A stretch of 19,710 bases of DNA from CG1-02-35-72 sp036170135 (GCA_036170135.1 JAVHOP010000014.1:1-19710); one strand, 5' to 3'. Shown: positions 1-7,906, counted from the first letter of the stretch. The notes: a model not told the origin generated them from the letters alone. Program-made: numbers and translations.

Positions 1-1
1 T

Positions 2-1474
2 GGACAAACGAATCCAAGCGCTACTACTTTTGGTACTATGGATAACTTAATTTATACTTATCAAAGTAATAGTAACAAACTGACTAAAGTGACAGATACC
101 TCCAATAATATTTATGGTTTTAAAGACGGGGCTAACCTTACTACAGAATACACCTATGACGTCAATGGTAATATGAAAACCGATGCCAACAAAAACATTA
201 CCGATGTTCAATATAATTATTTAAATTTACCAACGCAGGTTACCATAAATGGGCAAAATATTTCGTATGTTTACGATGCCACAGGCGTTAAACTTAGAAA
301 AACCGTGAGTACAACCACAACAGATTATGCCGGTAATTTTATTTACGAGAATAACGTCTTGCAATTCTTTAACCAACCTGAGGGCTACATAGAACCTAAT
401 GGCAGTGGTGGGTTTAATTATGTGTATCAGTATAAAGACCATTTAGGGAATATTAGGTTGAGTTATTCTGACAAAAACAATAATGGAATTATTAATGTTA
501 CAACTGACCCGAATACAACTGAAATTATAGAAGAAAATAACTACTACCCTTTTGGACTTAAACATAAAGGATATAATGCTAATATAAACGGCGTTGCAAA
601 TAAGTATAAATTGTTTCAAGGACAAAAACTTGACGATGAGCTTGGGTTAAATTGGTATTCTTTTAAATACAGAAATTACGATCCAGCAATTAGTCGATTT
701 ATGTCTATTGATCCATTAACTGAAAAGTATAACACTTGGTCTCCATATGTTTTTAGTGGTAATAGAGTTGTTGATAGTAGAGAACTTGAAGGGCTAGAAC
801 CTGTAGATTATAGAGCAGATGACAATTATAAAAATTTAGTTATAGTAACCTTGGGATATGATGGTACAAACAGACCCGAAGGATCTACCCAAAATATTGG
901 CTCTGATAATGCTTTAGGTACAATACGAGGAAGTGGTGGTACTCTTTCTGTTGTACATTATGCATCTTCACAAACAAACAGCACACAAAATGATATGTTA
1001 GGGACAATTAAATCTTTTCAAAGTGCACACCCTGGGGGACAGGTTATTATGGTCGGTCATAGTGGAGGAGCAGATAACAATGTTGAATTAGCCAAAAACA
1101 ATCCTGATATTAAAATTAATATGATGATTACGTTGGATGCAAGAGACCCAAAAAAGACGGGCTGGACAGATACCAATATACCCTCAAATGTCTCATCATC
1201 TATTAATTACTATCAAAATCAAGATGCACTAAATTTAGTTAGTGACAGGAAAATGGATTTTTCGTCTTCAACAAATGGTGTAAATATTCTTTCACCAGGA
1301 TCAAATCATAGGTCAATTGATAATGATCAATTAAAAAATGTTGTAAAAGATATTAATAATACTCTTTTTAATAGAAATCCTGTTCAACAAGCAAATAATA
1401 GAACTCAATCGACTAATAATCCTGCTTCATCTAATAGCGATCCAATTCCAAAAATATCCTTAATCACTAATTAA
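2..1474 (+). CDS. Rhs core tail with C-terminal alpha/beta-hydrolase warhead (module 1; 5' partial)
   Basis: The reading frame is open to the left edge: in-frame codons before the ATG at 38 read GQTNPSATTFGTM, matching the GQINANATLFGDM of module 2, so the real start lies outside the window. Counting from the ATG at 38, residues 1 to about 245 are Rhs/YD-repeat core (YQYKDHLGNIRLSY, ENNYYPFGLKHKGYN, YRNYDPAISRFMSIDPL). The tail then leaves the core at ELEGLEP. The variable part holds VGHSGGAD with the GxSxG nucleophile Ser342, LDARDP with Asp367 or Asp370 as acid, and GSNHRSID with His424, in the order of an alpha/beta-hydrolase triad. By analogy with Rhs toxins it is a lipase- or esterase-like effector; the substrate is unknown. 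A small membrane protein gene follows after 10 bases. It could be the end of the complete, expressed rhs gene or another orphan tip. The hydrolase call rests on motif order only. Confidence 0.8.
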   Translation, partial: GQTNPSATTFGTMDNLIYTYQSNSNKLTKVTDTSNNIYGFKDGANLTTEYTYDVNGNMKTDANKNITDVQYNYLNLPTQVTINGQNISYVYDATGVKLRKTVSTTTTDYAGNFIYENNVLQFFNQPEGYIEPNGSGGFNYVYQYKDHLGNIRLSYSDKNNNGIINVTTDPNTTEIIEENNYYPFGLKHKGYNANINGVANKYKLFQGQKLDDELGLNWYSFKYRNYDPAISRFMSIDPLTEKYNTWSPYVFSGNRVVDSRELEGLEPVDYRADDNYKNLVIVTLGYDGTNRPEGSTQNIGSDNALGTIRGSGGTLSVVHYASSQTNSTQNDMLGTIKSFQSAHPGGQVIMVGHSGGADNNVELAKNNPDIKINMMITLDARDPKKTGWTDTNIPSNVSSSINYYQNQDALNLVSDRKMDFSSSTNGVNILSPGSNHRSIDNDQLKNVVKDINNTLFNRNPVQQANNRTQSTNNPASSNSDPIPKISLITN

Positions 1475-1484
1475 CACTGTAATT

Positions 1485-1757
1485 ATGAAAAAGTCAATTA
1501 TTATTATTTTTGCCATATGTAATGTTATAACATTTTTTTGGTTGACTAAATTTCCTGATGTTTTGATGTTTAACCTAGTTACTTTTTTTGTATTGCCATT
1601 AATAGTGATTGCGTTAGTTGTTGTATCAATTTTTTTAGATTTTTATAAAAAGAAGCAATTCATAAAATATACCTTTCATAAGGTGGTTGTTATTATTATG
1701 TTGATAATTATTATGTTACAATATAAATATTTATCTACTGAACTGATAGTACGGTAA
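1485..1757 (+). CDS. small three-helix membrane protein, putative immunity to module 1
   Basis: This 90-residue protein is almost wholly hydrophobic. Segments around residues 4-21, 27-49 and 63-80 look like membrane helices, with a KKK-containing loop between the second and third. I do not recognise a family. It starts 10 bases after the hydrolase-tipped Rhs gene and ends just before the next module, the place where immunity genes sit in polymorphic toxin loci. A membrane protein would suit a partner that attacks lipids or works from the periplasmic side, but this is inference. Its AT content is higher than that of the flanking core, as is common for immunity genes. Start chosen at the first ATG (MKKSIIII), which gives an N-terminal helix with a positive leader. 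Confidence 0.6.
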   Translation: MKKSIIIIFAICNVITFFWLTKFPDVLMFNLVTFFVLPLIVIALVVVSIFLDFYKKKQFIKYTFHKVVVIIMLIIIMLQYKYLSTELIVR

Positions 1758-1779
1758 ATAATGTAACGAATGGTACTAA

Positions 1780-2169
1780 TATTGCCAGCCGTCGCGAGCC
1801 CAGCTAGCGCGAGCATCTTTTGCTCGTGCTTTATTAAAAAGATTATTCTCCCGTGGCTGGCTTAAACAGATTAATGACCCTAATACTCTAGGAACCGATT
1901 TATTTGGTTTTAAACTTAATTATAATACGCCTACTTCGGGGACTGCCCTATTTAACGGTAACATCAGCCAAACCCAATGGAAGACCGCCAATACCGACAG
2001 CAGTTTAAAAACTTATACCTATGGCTATGACGCTTTAAACCGTATTACAAGTGGTGTTGATAATACCGGACATTATAATTTATCTTCTGTTAACTATGAT
2101 AAAAACGGAAATATTACCACTTTATCGCGAAAAGGACAAATTAATGCTAATGCCACACTTTTTGGAGAT
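1780..2169 (+). other. in-frame Rhs core extension of module 2 without an evident start, fused to a palindrome
   Basis: This stretch between the first immunity gene and the ATG at 2170 is not empty. The frame of module 2 stays open back to a stop at 1777-1779. From 1852 it reads recognisable Rhs core (RGWLKQINDPNTLGTDLFG, later YTYGYDALNRITSG and YDKNGNITTLS). Before 1852 the frame runs through a palindromic element and reads QLARASFARALL, which is not core. The core was therefore cut at RGW and joined to a repeat. No ATG or credible GTG/TTG start is visible in this extension, so either it is untranslated or translation begins inside it at a rare codon. Confidence 0.7.
1807..1829. repeat. REP-like hairpin, copy A (diverged)
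   Basis: GCGCGAGCA and TGCTCGTGC form a 9-bp stem (one G.T pair) around the loop TCTTT. It is a diverged version of the hairpins at 6066-6086 and 7917-7937: the innermost pair is A-T here and G-C there, while the G.T pair is kept at the same position. It lies at the left border of module 2. The resemblance to REP elements is in form only; no RAYT transposase is in the window. Confidence 0.6.
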
Positions 2170-3567
2170 ATGGACATCTTAGGATACACCTATGACGCTG
2201 GTAACAAATTAGTAAAGGTTACCGATACAGGTAATGCTACCTATGGTTTTAAAGACAGTGCTAACCTTACTACAGAATATATTTATGATGTAAATGGTAA
2301 TATGAAGACTGATGCTAACAAAGGCATAACTGATGTTCAATATAATTATTTAAATTTACCAACGCAAGTAAGTTTTGGCACTACAAAAAATATAAGCTAT
2401 ATTTACGATGCCTCAGGTACAAAATTAAAGAAAGTGGTTAACGATAATGGTACGATAACAACTACAGATTATGCCGGTAATTTTATTTACGAGAATAACG
2501 TCTTGCAATTCTTTAGCCAACCCGAAGGTTATGTAGAACCTAGTGGCAGTGGTGGTTTTAATTATGTTTACCAGTATAAAGACCATCTAGGGAATATTAG
2601 ATTGAGTTATACCGATATTAACCAAAATAATGCCAATCCTGTTTCTTTACAAATTAAAGAAGAAAACAACTACTACCCTTTTGGACTTAAACATAAAGGG
2701 TATAATAACAATATAAACGGCACCCACCATAAATATATGTTTGGTGGTAAAGAACTCTCCGAAGATCTCGGTTTAAATACCTATGATTTTGGTGCGAGAA
2801 ACTATGATGCCGCTATAGGTAGATGGATGAATCTTGACCCATTGGCAGATTTGAGATATGAGTTGACACCATACAACTATGTTCAAAATAGTCCAATGTT
2901 TAGAATTGACCCTGACGGTCTGTCTGATTTCAAGATAAATAGGGAGACTGGAGCTATGGAATTAGTAAAAGAAACTGATGATAAAACTGACAGAGTCATT
3001 AAAACATATAGCCGTAAGAGTAAAAGAGGCGAAGTTAAGTACAAGAAAAATGGAGATGCTAGAACTGCATTTGGTGGTGTAGAGAAAGGTATTCTATCAG
3101 CCGGAATTAATTTTCAGGAAGATGATAATGTAATTGCAATAGGAGGAGAAGGAGGACCATCTGTAGAAGGAGTTAAATCTTTTACATTAAAACTTTCAGA
3201 GCATATTGGAAAAGAGATTAAGGGATTTTCTTATTCATCAGATGGCTCTGGGAATGTTACAGATATGTTACTAGGAAACTATGCAGATAATGACTATACA
3301 CATTCTTCAGCTTCAGTTGGTGAATTTAGAAGTAAATATGGAGTCAATTTTTCTCTAAATAATATTATACAACAGTTTCACACTCATCCTGACGGCAAGT
3401 TAGGTGCAACTGCAACAGCAACTGAACTTTCAGGAGATATTACAAACCTTCAAAAAGATAAACCATTCATTTCCAACGCAACTTTTATTATATTGTTTAG
3501 GATTAATGGTCAGGTAAAACCAGGAGAATATCCATATACTCACGAATATAGAAAAAAGAAAAAATGA
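2170..3567 (+). CDS. truncated Rhs core with C-terminal JAB/JAMM-like toxin (module 2)
   Basis: From the ATG at 2170 the protein has 465 residues; homology in the same frame continues upstream to 1852. Residues 1 to about 250 are Rhs core ending in NTYDFGARNYDAAIGRWMNLDPLA and FRIDPDG, the usual border before the variable tip. A linker of about 50 charged residues follows. The tip has QFHTHPDG (His404, His406) and, 13 residues after the second histidine, SGD (Ser421, Asp423). This is the H-x-H-P ... S-x-D pattern of JAB/JAMM metallopeptidases, and it fits the JAB-like toxins described in polymorphic toxin systems. The upstream catalytic Glu cannot be assigned by eye. There is no signal peptide or delivery domain, so this looks like a stored tip. 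An exported small protein is encoded 7 bases downstream. The JAB call is a motif-based inference. Confidence 0.75.
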   Translation: MDILGYTYDAGNKLVKVTDTGNATYGFKDSANLTTEYIYDVNGNMKTDANKGITDVQYNYLNLPTQVSFGTTKNISYIYDASGTKLKKVVNDNGTITTTDYAGNFIYENNVLQFFSQPEGYVEPSGSGGFNYVYQYKDHLGNIRLSYTDINQNNANPVSLQIKEENNYYPFGLKHKGYNNNINGTHHKYMFGGKELSEDLGLNTYDFGARNYDAAIGRWMNLDPLADLRYELTPYNYVQNSPMFRIDPDGLSDFKINRETGAMELVKETDDKTDRVIKTYSRKSKRGEVKYKKNGDARTAFGGVEKGILSAGINFQEDDNVIAIGGEGGPSVEGVKSFTLKLSEHIGKEIKGFSYSSDGSGNVTDMLLGNYADNDYTHSSASVGEFRSKYGVNFSLNNIIQQFHTHPDGKLGATATATELSGDITNLQKDKPFISNATFIILFRINGQVKPGEYPYTHEYRKKKK

Positions 3568-3574
3568 TAATACC

Positions 3575-4033
3575 ATGAAAGTACTATTAATTAATATTTT
3601 AGTAATCAGCATTTCAACATGTAGTCTATTTTCTCAGAATAGAACTGTTGAGGGAAGAGTTGTCGCTGAGGATTTGAAAACCTTAATTGGAGTGTCAATT
3701 AGGATAAACGATACCGTTGAAGTTGGCAGAACAGATATAAAAGGTTATTTCAAAATAAACATTCCTATTTCCCAAAAAGAAATAATATTTATGGACCTTG
3801 GAATAGACAAAGCGACTATAGGGCTTATGGATAAATGTGATGATATTGAGGTAGTAATGATGTTGAGTAGAACTTATGACTTCATAACTTTAAAACGTGC
3901 TGAGAGGAAGAGAAAAAAAAGATATAAAAAACTTCCTGATATTCATAAACAGGCTTTCGAGAAAGGTATATTTAAAACTGAATGTGCTTGCTATAATCGT
4001 GAATTTGAACCATTTTATCTACAAGAAAATTAA
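3575..4033 (+). CDS. exported protein with carboxypeptidase-regulatory-like fold, putative immunity to module 2
   Basis: The 152-residue protein starts with a type I signal peptide (MKVLLINILVISIS, probable cleavage after the LFS or FSQ near residue 20). Residues about 24-95 (VEGRVVAEDLKTLIGVSI, GRTDIKGYFKI) match the beta-sandwich pattern of CarboxypepD_reg-like domains, which in Bacteroidota occur in exported proteins. The C-terminal third is basic (KRAERKRKKRYKK) and ends with a CxC. It begins 7 bases after the JAB-tipped Rhs gene and is the natural immunity candidate. It is unusual that the partner of a JAB toxin should be exported, because JAB enzymes are mostly cytosolic isopeptidases. 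Binding to and blocking the toxin in the periplasm is inference. Confidence 0.6.
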   Translation: MKVLLINILVISISTCSLFSQNRTVEGRVVAEDLKTLIGVSIRINDTVEVGRTDIKGYFKINIPISQKEIIFMDLGIDKATIGLMDKCDDIEVVMMLSRTYDFITLKRAERKRKKRYKKLPDIHKQAFEKGIFKTECACYNREFEPFYLQEN

Positions 4034-4039
4034 AACAGC

Positions 4040-4072
4040 TAGCGGACTATGATAAAAAAAATTATACCGCTA
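4040..4072. repeat. inverted repeat at the left border of module 3
   Basis: TAGCGG (4040-4045) and CCGCTA (4067-4072) flank an AT-rich centre that itself contains TAA...TTA. The element lies between the stop of the second immunity gene and the point (about 4105) where Rhs core sequence resumes. The AGCGG/CCGCT arms recall the palindrome at 6109-6137. This is a weak repeat, noted mainly for its position. Confidence 0.35.
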
Positions 4073-4074
4073 CG

Positions 4075-5427
4075 TTGAGCCAAAAAGTAGTAGTTGGGCT
4101 TATGTTTACCGATACAGGTAATGCTACCTATGGTTTTAAAGACGGTGCTAACCTCACTACAGAATATACTTATGACGTTAATGGTAATATGAAGACTGAT
4201 GCCAACAAAAACATTAGCGCCATTCAATATAATTATTTAAATTTACCAACGCAGGTTACCATAAATGGGCAAAATATTTTGTATGTTTACGATGCCACAG
4301 GCGTTAAACTTAGAAAAACCTTGAATACTACTACAACAGATTACGCTGGTAATTTTATTTACGAGAATAACGTCTTGCAGTTTTTTACAACTACTGAAGG
4401 TTATTTTGAGCCAAGTTCTCCCCCTTCGGGGGAGTTAGTGGGGGCTTATGTCTATCAATATAAAGACCACTTGGGAAATATTAGGTTGAGTTATTCAGAT
4501 GCCAATCATGATGGTTATATTACAGCTTCTACAGAAATAAAAGAAGAAAACAACTACTACCCTTTTGGGCTTGAACACAAAGGGTACAATAATGTCATAA
4601 ACGGTACGGAAAATAACTACAAGACGTTCCAAGGTCAGGAAATCAATAAAGAACTCGATTTAAACTGGCTGTCTTTTAAATATAGAAATTACGACCCGGC
4701 AATTGGAAGATTTATGAGTATCGACCCGCTTGCTGAAGATTATGTTTATAATGGAACTTATAATTTTGCTGAAAACAAAGTTATAAGTCACCTTGAATTG
4801 GAAGGTCTTGAAGGGATACATTCTTCAAAAGTTGATGGAGCTGGTATTAGAACTCACATAGTACAAAAGAATGTAATTGTATTAACTCAAGCACCAAGAC
4901 CTGTAAATGCAGGAGCAAGCCCTCAAAGAGCAGCAAAAATAGAAAGGCAAAATGCGAGAATAGCTCAATCTAATGTTGCGAAAGTTGATAATGTAAAGTC
5001 TGAATTAAAAAGCTTTTATTCAGGAGCTAAAAATTCTGCTGGTGAAACTGTGAATTTTGATTTCAATGTTACAGCGATGGAAGTTGAAAACACAAATGCG
5101 CAACCTAGTAGAGAAATGACACAGATAGCATTAGACAATGGTATAGAATCATCTACTATATTGTTCGATGGAGGAGCAGAACAGACAGCTCCTGCTGCAA
5201 TTATCTCAACGGCTGGTGCCGGTGGTTCTCAAGGTATAACGGATGGTATTGTTGTCAAAACAAACTCTGGTGCTCCTGATGGTGCGAAATCACACGAAAT
5301 AGGACATACGTTAAAGTTGAAAGATAACTATAGTGGTAGTGGTGTAATGGCATCTCCGCCTAATAGGGTTTTAAGTAGCGAAGTAGATGAAATAATAAAG
5401 AAAAGTTATGCTAAAAAAGATGAATAA
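4075..5427 (+). CDS. truncated Rhs core with C-terminal metzincin-like peptidase toxin (module 3)
   Basis: Core homology begins abruptly at TDTGNATYG (about 4105), so the start is uncertain: TTG at 4075 or ATG at 4102. Core runs to about residue 240 and ends like module 1 (YRNYDPAIGRFMSIDPLA, then LELEGLEG), not with the DPDG border of modules 2, 4, 5 and 6. The tip contains HEIGHTLKLKD (His407, Glu408, His411, Asp417) and then GVMAS with Met425. This is HExxH with an acidic third ligand six residues later and a Met-turn, as in metzincins, except that the usual Gly of HExxHxxGxxD is Lys. I infer a zinc endopeptidase. A palindrome is inserted in frame within the core (see 4418-4434). The next gene overlaps the 3' end by 8 bases when its ATG at 5420 is used. 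Confidence 0.72.
   Translation: MSQKVVVGLMFTDTGNATYGFKDGANLTTEYTYDVNGNMKTDANKNISAIQYNYLNLPTQVTINGQNILYVYDATGVKLRKTLNTTTTDYAGNFIYENNVLQFFTTTEGYFEPSSPPSGELVGAYVYQYKDHLGNIRLSYSDANHDGYITASTEIKEENNYYPFGLEHKGYNNVINGTENNYKTFQGQEINKELDLNWLSFKYRNYDPAIGRFMSIDPLAEDYVYNGTYNFAENKVISHLELEGLEGIHSSKVDGAGIRTHIVQKNVIVLTQAPRPVNAGASPQRAAKIERQNARIAQSNVAKVDNVKSELKSFYSGAKNSAGETVNFDFNVTAMEVENTNAQPSREMTQIALDNGIESSTILFDGGAEQTAPAAIISTAGAGGSQGITDGIVVKTNSGAPDGAKSHEIGHTLKLKDNYSGSGVMASPPNRVLSSEVDEIIKKSYAKKDE
4418..4434. repeat. GC-rich palindrome inserted in frame in the Rhs core of module 3
   Basis: CTCCCCC and GGGGGAG form a perfect 7-bp stem with loop TTC; the surrounding bases (to about 4446) add another G-run. It lies in the short variable stretch before the conserved VYQYKDHLG block and codes for SPPSGELVG, where the other modules have residues such as NGSGGFN. 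The other five modules lack it, so it looks like an insertion of a mobile palindrome that kept the frame. Confidence 0.65.
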
Positions 5428-6028
5428 AACACTGGTATTAATATTTGTGTTTATGATAAGTTTTATTGGACTTTCACAGGAGAAAGTTAATGCTGATTCA
5501 TACATAATTATTACGTTTAGATACGATAGAACAAAAGATAATCATCCAGCAAAGGATTATTATTGGATTTTGCCAATTGATTCAATTAAGGATGCTAATA
5601 ATTTTAATTTTTACCCTCTGTATTTTGATGAGTTTTCTAATGAAGATTTAAAAGAGTGCAAAGAGCAAAAAGGTGTAAATATCTTTACAATGTATAAAGG
5701 GGAAGATTTTATTTTAGAAAAATCTTTAGCCAATAATATTGTCATTCTAAAAGAATTGATTCAATTAAATAAGAAGAAAGTTCAAACTGCTGTAAAAAAA
5801 TGGGAAGCAGGTTATAAAGAAAAAATAACAGTATATATAACACCTGTTTTTGGTGATTTTTGTTCTAGTAATATTGCAGAATATAGCGGTAAGGAAATAG
5901 ATTATGAAGGAACTATATATCTACCGTTATCAAATTTTAAATTAAATACAGATTTTTTTAAAACAGAAGACGGGAAGTTGATTGAAAGATTTGACTATTT
6001 AAAAGATAATTTTTTCAATAAAATATAG
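5420..6028 (+). CDS. exported protein, putative immunity to module 3
   Basis: I chose the ATG at 5420 (MNKTLVLIFVFMISFIGLSQ), which gives a clean type I signal peptide cut after the LSQ or GLS near residue 20. An in-frame ATG at 5408 would add MLKK. The 5' end overlaps the metzincin-tipped gene by 8 bases, so the two are probably translationally coupled. The mature part, about 180 residues, is rich in Lys, Asp and aromatic residues. It contains a likely helical segment (SLANNIVILKELIQLNKKK) and a YITPVFGDFCSSN motif. I do not recognise a family. Position and export make it the immunity candidate against a peptidase that acts in the periplasm. Confidence 0.62.
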   Translation: MNKTLVLIFVFMISFIGLSQEKVNADSYIIITFRYDRTKDNHPAKDYYWILPIDSIKDANNFNFYPLYFDEFSNEDLKECKEQKGVNIFTMYKGEDFILEKSLANNIVILKELIQLNKKKVQTAVKKWEAGYKEKITVYITPVFGDFCSSNIAEYSGKEIDYEGTIYLPLSNFKLNTDFFKTEDGKLIERFDYLKDNFFNKI

Positions 6029-6055
6029 TAGAAACTTATTCAATAAAGACAAAAT

Positions 6056-6087
6056 CCCCACGCTGGCGCGAGCGTCACGCTCGTGCC
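6056..6087. repeat. 32-bp REP-like element, copy B
   Basis: This 32-base element is identical to 7907-7938. Its core is a 9-bp stem, GCGCGAGCG (6066-6074) with CGCTCGTGC (6078-6086), loop TCA, one G.T pair. It sits between the third immunity gene and the start of the module 4 core. The two copies lie in the same orientation 1851 bases apart and bracket module 4. Confidence 0.8.
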
Positions 6088-6108
6088 TTATAAAATTTTA
6101 ACATATCC

Positions 6109-6137
6109 CCGCTCCGCAAAGTCTCCTGACTTAGCGG
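6109..6137. repeat. second palindrome at the left border of module 4
   Basis: CCGCT (6109-6113) pairs with AGCGG (6133-6137), and AAGTC (6119-6123) with GACTT (6128-6132). The loop is TCCT, with a five-base bulge CCGCA on the left arm. It is a different sequence family from the hairpin just upstream at 6066-6086. The core of module 4 begins about 20 bases downstream. Confidence 0.6.
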
Positions 6138-6174
6138 TAAACTAAAATGAAGTACAGCCACACTTTTTGGAGAT

Positions 6175-7443
6175 ATGGATATTTTAGGATACACTTATGA
6201 TGCTGGTAACAAATTAGTAAAAGTAACCGATACAGGTAATGCTACCTATGGTTTTAAAGACGGGGCTAACCTCACCACAGAATATATTTATGATGCCAAT
6301 GGCAATATGAAAACTGATACCAACAAAGGGATAACCACCATTACTTACAACCATTTAAATTTACCTACCCAAGTGACTATGGCTGGCGGAAATATTTTGT
6401 ATATTTACGACGCAGTTGGTACTAAATTACGCAAAACCGTGAACGGCATTACTACAGATTATGCAGGCAATTATAGCTACGAAAACGATGTGTTGCAATT
6501 CTTTAGCACCGCCGAAGGCTATTTAGAGCCTAATGTGGGCACAGGTTTTAACTATGTCTATCAATATAAAGACCACTTGGGTAATATTAGATTAAGCTAT
6601 AAGGATACTGACAGTAATGGTATAATTGCAACTTCTGAAATTATTGAGGAAAACAACTACTACCCTTTTGGGCTCAAACATAAAGGTTACAACACAGCAA
6701 TAAACGGAACCCACCATAAATATATGTTTGGCAACAAAGAATTTGATGAAAGTTTTCAAACCTTGAATACCTATGATTTTGGGGCTAGAAATTATGACCC
6801 GGCTTTGGGGCGTTGGATGAATGTTGACCCGCTGGCAAGTAAATATTATAATATCTCACCTTATACCTATGTTGCTAATAGCCCTTTAATTTTTATTGAT
6901 CCTGACGGAAAGAAAATTGTATTTGCAAAAAATGTAACAAAAGAATTTAAAGCCGCTTTTGTCAAAGCAATTAGGTATTTAAAAGCACATAAAGTAGATG
7001 GTATTTTTGCAAAGCTACAATCAAGAAAAGAAACTTTCACAATTTCAGAAACACAACTAGGGGGTTCATTTGATCCAAAAACAAAAACAATTTCTTGGGA
7101 TCCTAATGTCGGTGTTTTGACAAATAAAGGAGTTGTAATATCTGCCACAACCGTTATTAATCATGAAGCTGACCATGCTTTAAGGGAAGTAGAAAATCCT
7201 AAACAAAAAATGAAGGATAAAAATACTGAAGACAAAAATTATGATAATAAAGAAGAAAAAAGGGTTATAGAAGGAAGTGAACAGCGTACAGCTAAAGCAC
7301 TTGGGGAAATTTCGGAAGGCGAAGTTACACGTACAGATCACAACAAGGGTGAATTTGTTAAAACAATAGATCCTACATCTACTAAATTAGAAAATGAAGT
7401 CCTATTAACAATTCCAAAAAAAAGACTAATCAATAAAACATGA
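6175..7443 (+). CDS. truncated Rhs core with C-terminal HEADH zinc-peptidase toxin (module 4)
   Basis: Core homology starts at GCCACACTTTTTGGAGATAT (6157) and an in-frame stop at 6148-6150 lies just before it, so the ATG at 6175 is the first possible start. Core ends near residue 245 with NTYDFGARNYDPALGRWMNVDPLA and FIDPDG. The tip has VINHEADH (His330, Glu331, His334), followed by KEEKRVIEGSEQRTAKALGE (glutamates 360, 361, 366 and 369) and EVTRTDH. HExxH plus a distal acidic helix is the gluzincin-type plan. The second block resembles toxin peptidases of the M91/NleD-like kind, from memory of the family. The stop overlaps the next start (ATGA), a sign of translational coupling. The whole module lies between two identical 32-bp repeats. 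No delivery domain is present. Confidence 0.75.
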   Translation: MDILGYTYDAGNKLVKVTDTGNATYGFKDGANLTTEYIYDANGNMKTDTNKGITTITYNHLNLPTQVTMAGGNILYIYDAVGTKLRKTVNGITTDYAGNYSYENDVLQFFSTAEGYLEPNVGTGFNYVYQYKDHLGNIRLSYKDTDSNGIIATSEIIEENNYYPFGLKHKGYNTAINGTHHKYMFGNKEFDESFQTLNTYDFGARNYDPALGRWMNVDPLASKYYNISPYTYVANSPLIFIDPDGKKIVFAKNVTKEFKAAFVKAIRYLKAHKVDGIFAKLQSRKETFTISETQLGGSFDPKTKTISWDPNVGVLTNKGVVISATTVINHEADHALREVENPKQKMKDKNTEDKNYDNKEEKRVIEGSEQRTAKALGEISEGEVTRTDHNKGEFVKTIDPTSTKLENEVLLTIPKKRLINKT

Positions 7444-7862
7444 AACATATGAAAATATTTATTTTTTTATTGGCTATTTTCCTAAATACAGGATGTGATA
7501 ATACAGAAAAAAAAATCAATGAAATTTTAGTCAAAAAAGTGGATTTAAATATTGACACTGCAATAAGTGTAGATTGTGCTAATTTTGATATATATTTTAA
7601 AAAAATAATAAAAGTATCTCAAATTAGAAATGAAATTGTTTTCAAAAAAATGCAATTAATCATTAAAGAGTTAAAATTTACTGACAAAATTAAAAATATT
7701 GATACAAGACAAAAAGTAATTATTTTTTATTCAGATAATTCAAAAGATGTTTTATGTATTGATCGATTTGGAATGACAATAAATGGTAAATCAATACTGA
7801 TAGATAAAGACGCAATGAACTTTATACTCAAATTAGGCGACAAAAGTAATGGTACAGAATAG
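7440..7862 (+). CDS. lipoprotein, putative immunity to module 4
   Basis: The start ATG overlaps the stop of the zincin-tipped gene by 4 bases; a second ATG lies at 7449. The N-terminus (MKHMKIFIFLLAIFLNTGC) is a lipoprotein signal with lipobox LNTGC, acylated Cys19. The mature 120 residues are Lys- and Ile-rich with no motif I recognise. Coupling to the toxin gene and anchoring in the envelope fit an immunity protein that neutralises a peptidase outside the cytoplasm. The AT content is clearly higher than in the Rhs core upstream. Confidence 0.65.
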   Translation: MKHMKIFIFLLAIFLNTGCDNTEKKINEILVKKVDLNIDTAISVDCANFDIYFKKIIKVSQIRNEIVFKKMQLIIKELKFTDKIKNIDTRQKVIIFYSDNSKDVLCIDRFGMTINGKSILIDKDAMNFILKLGDKSNGTE

Positions 7863-7906
7863 TGGATAGTTTAAATTGAAATATTAGATCACTAACAAAA
7901 GCATTA

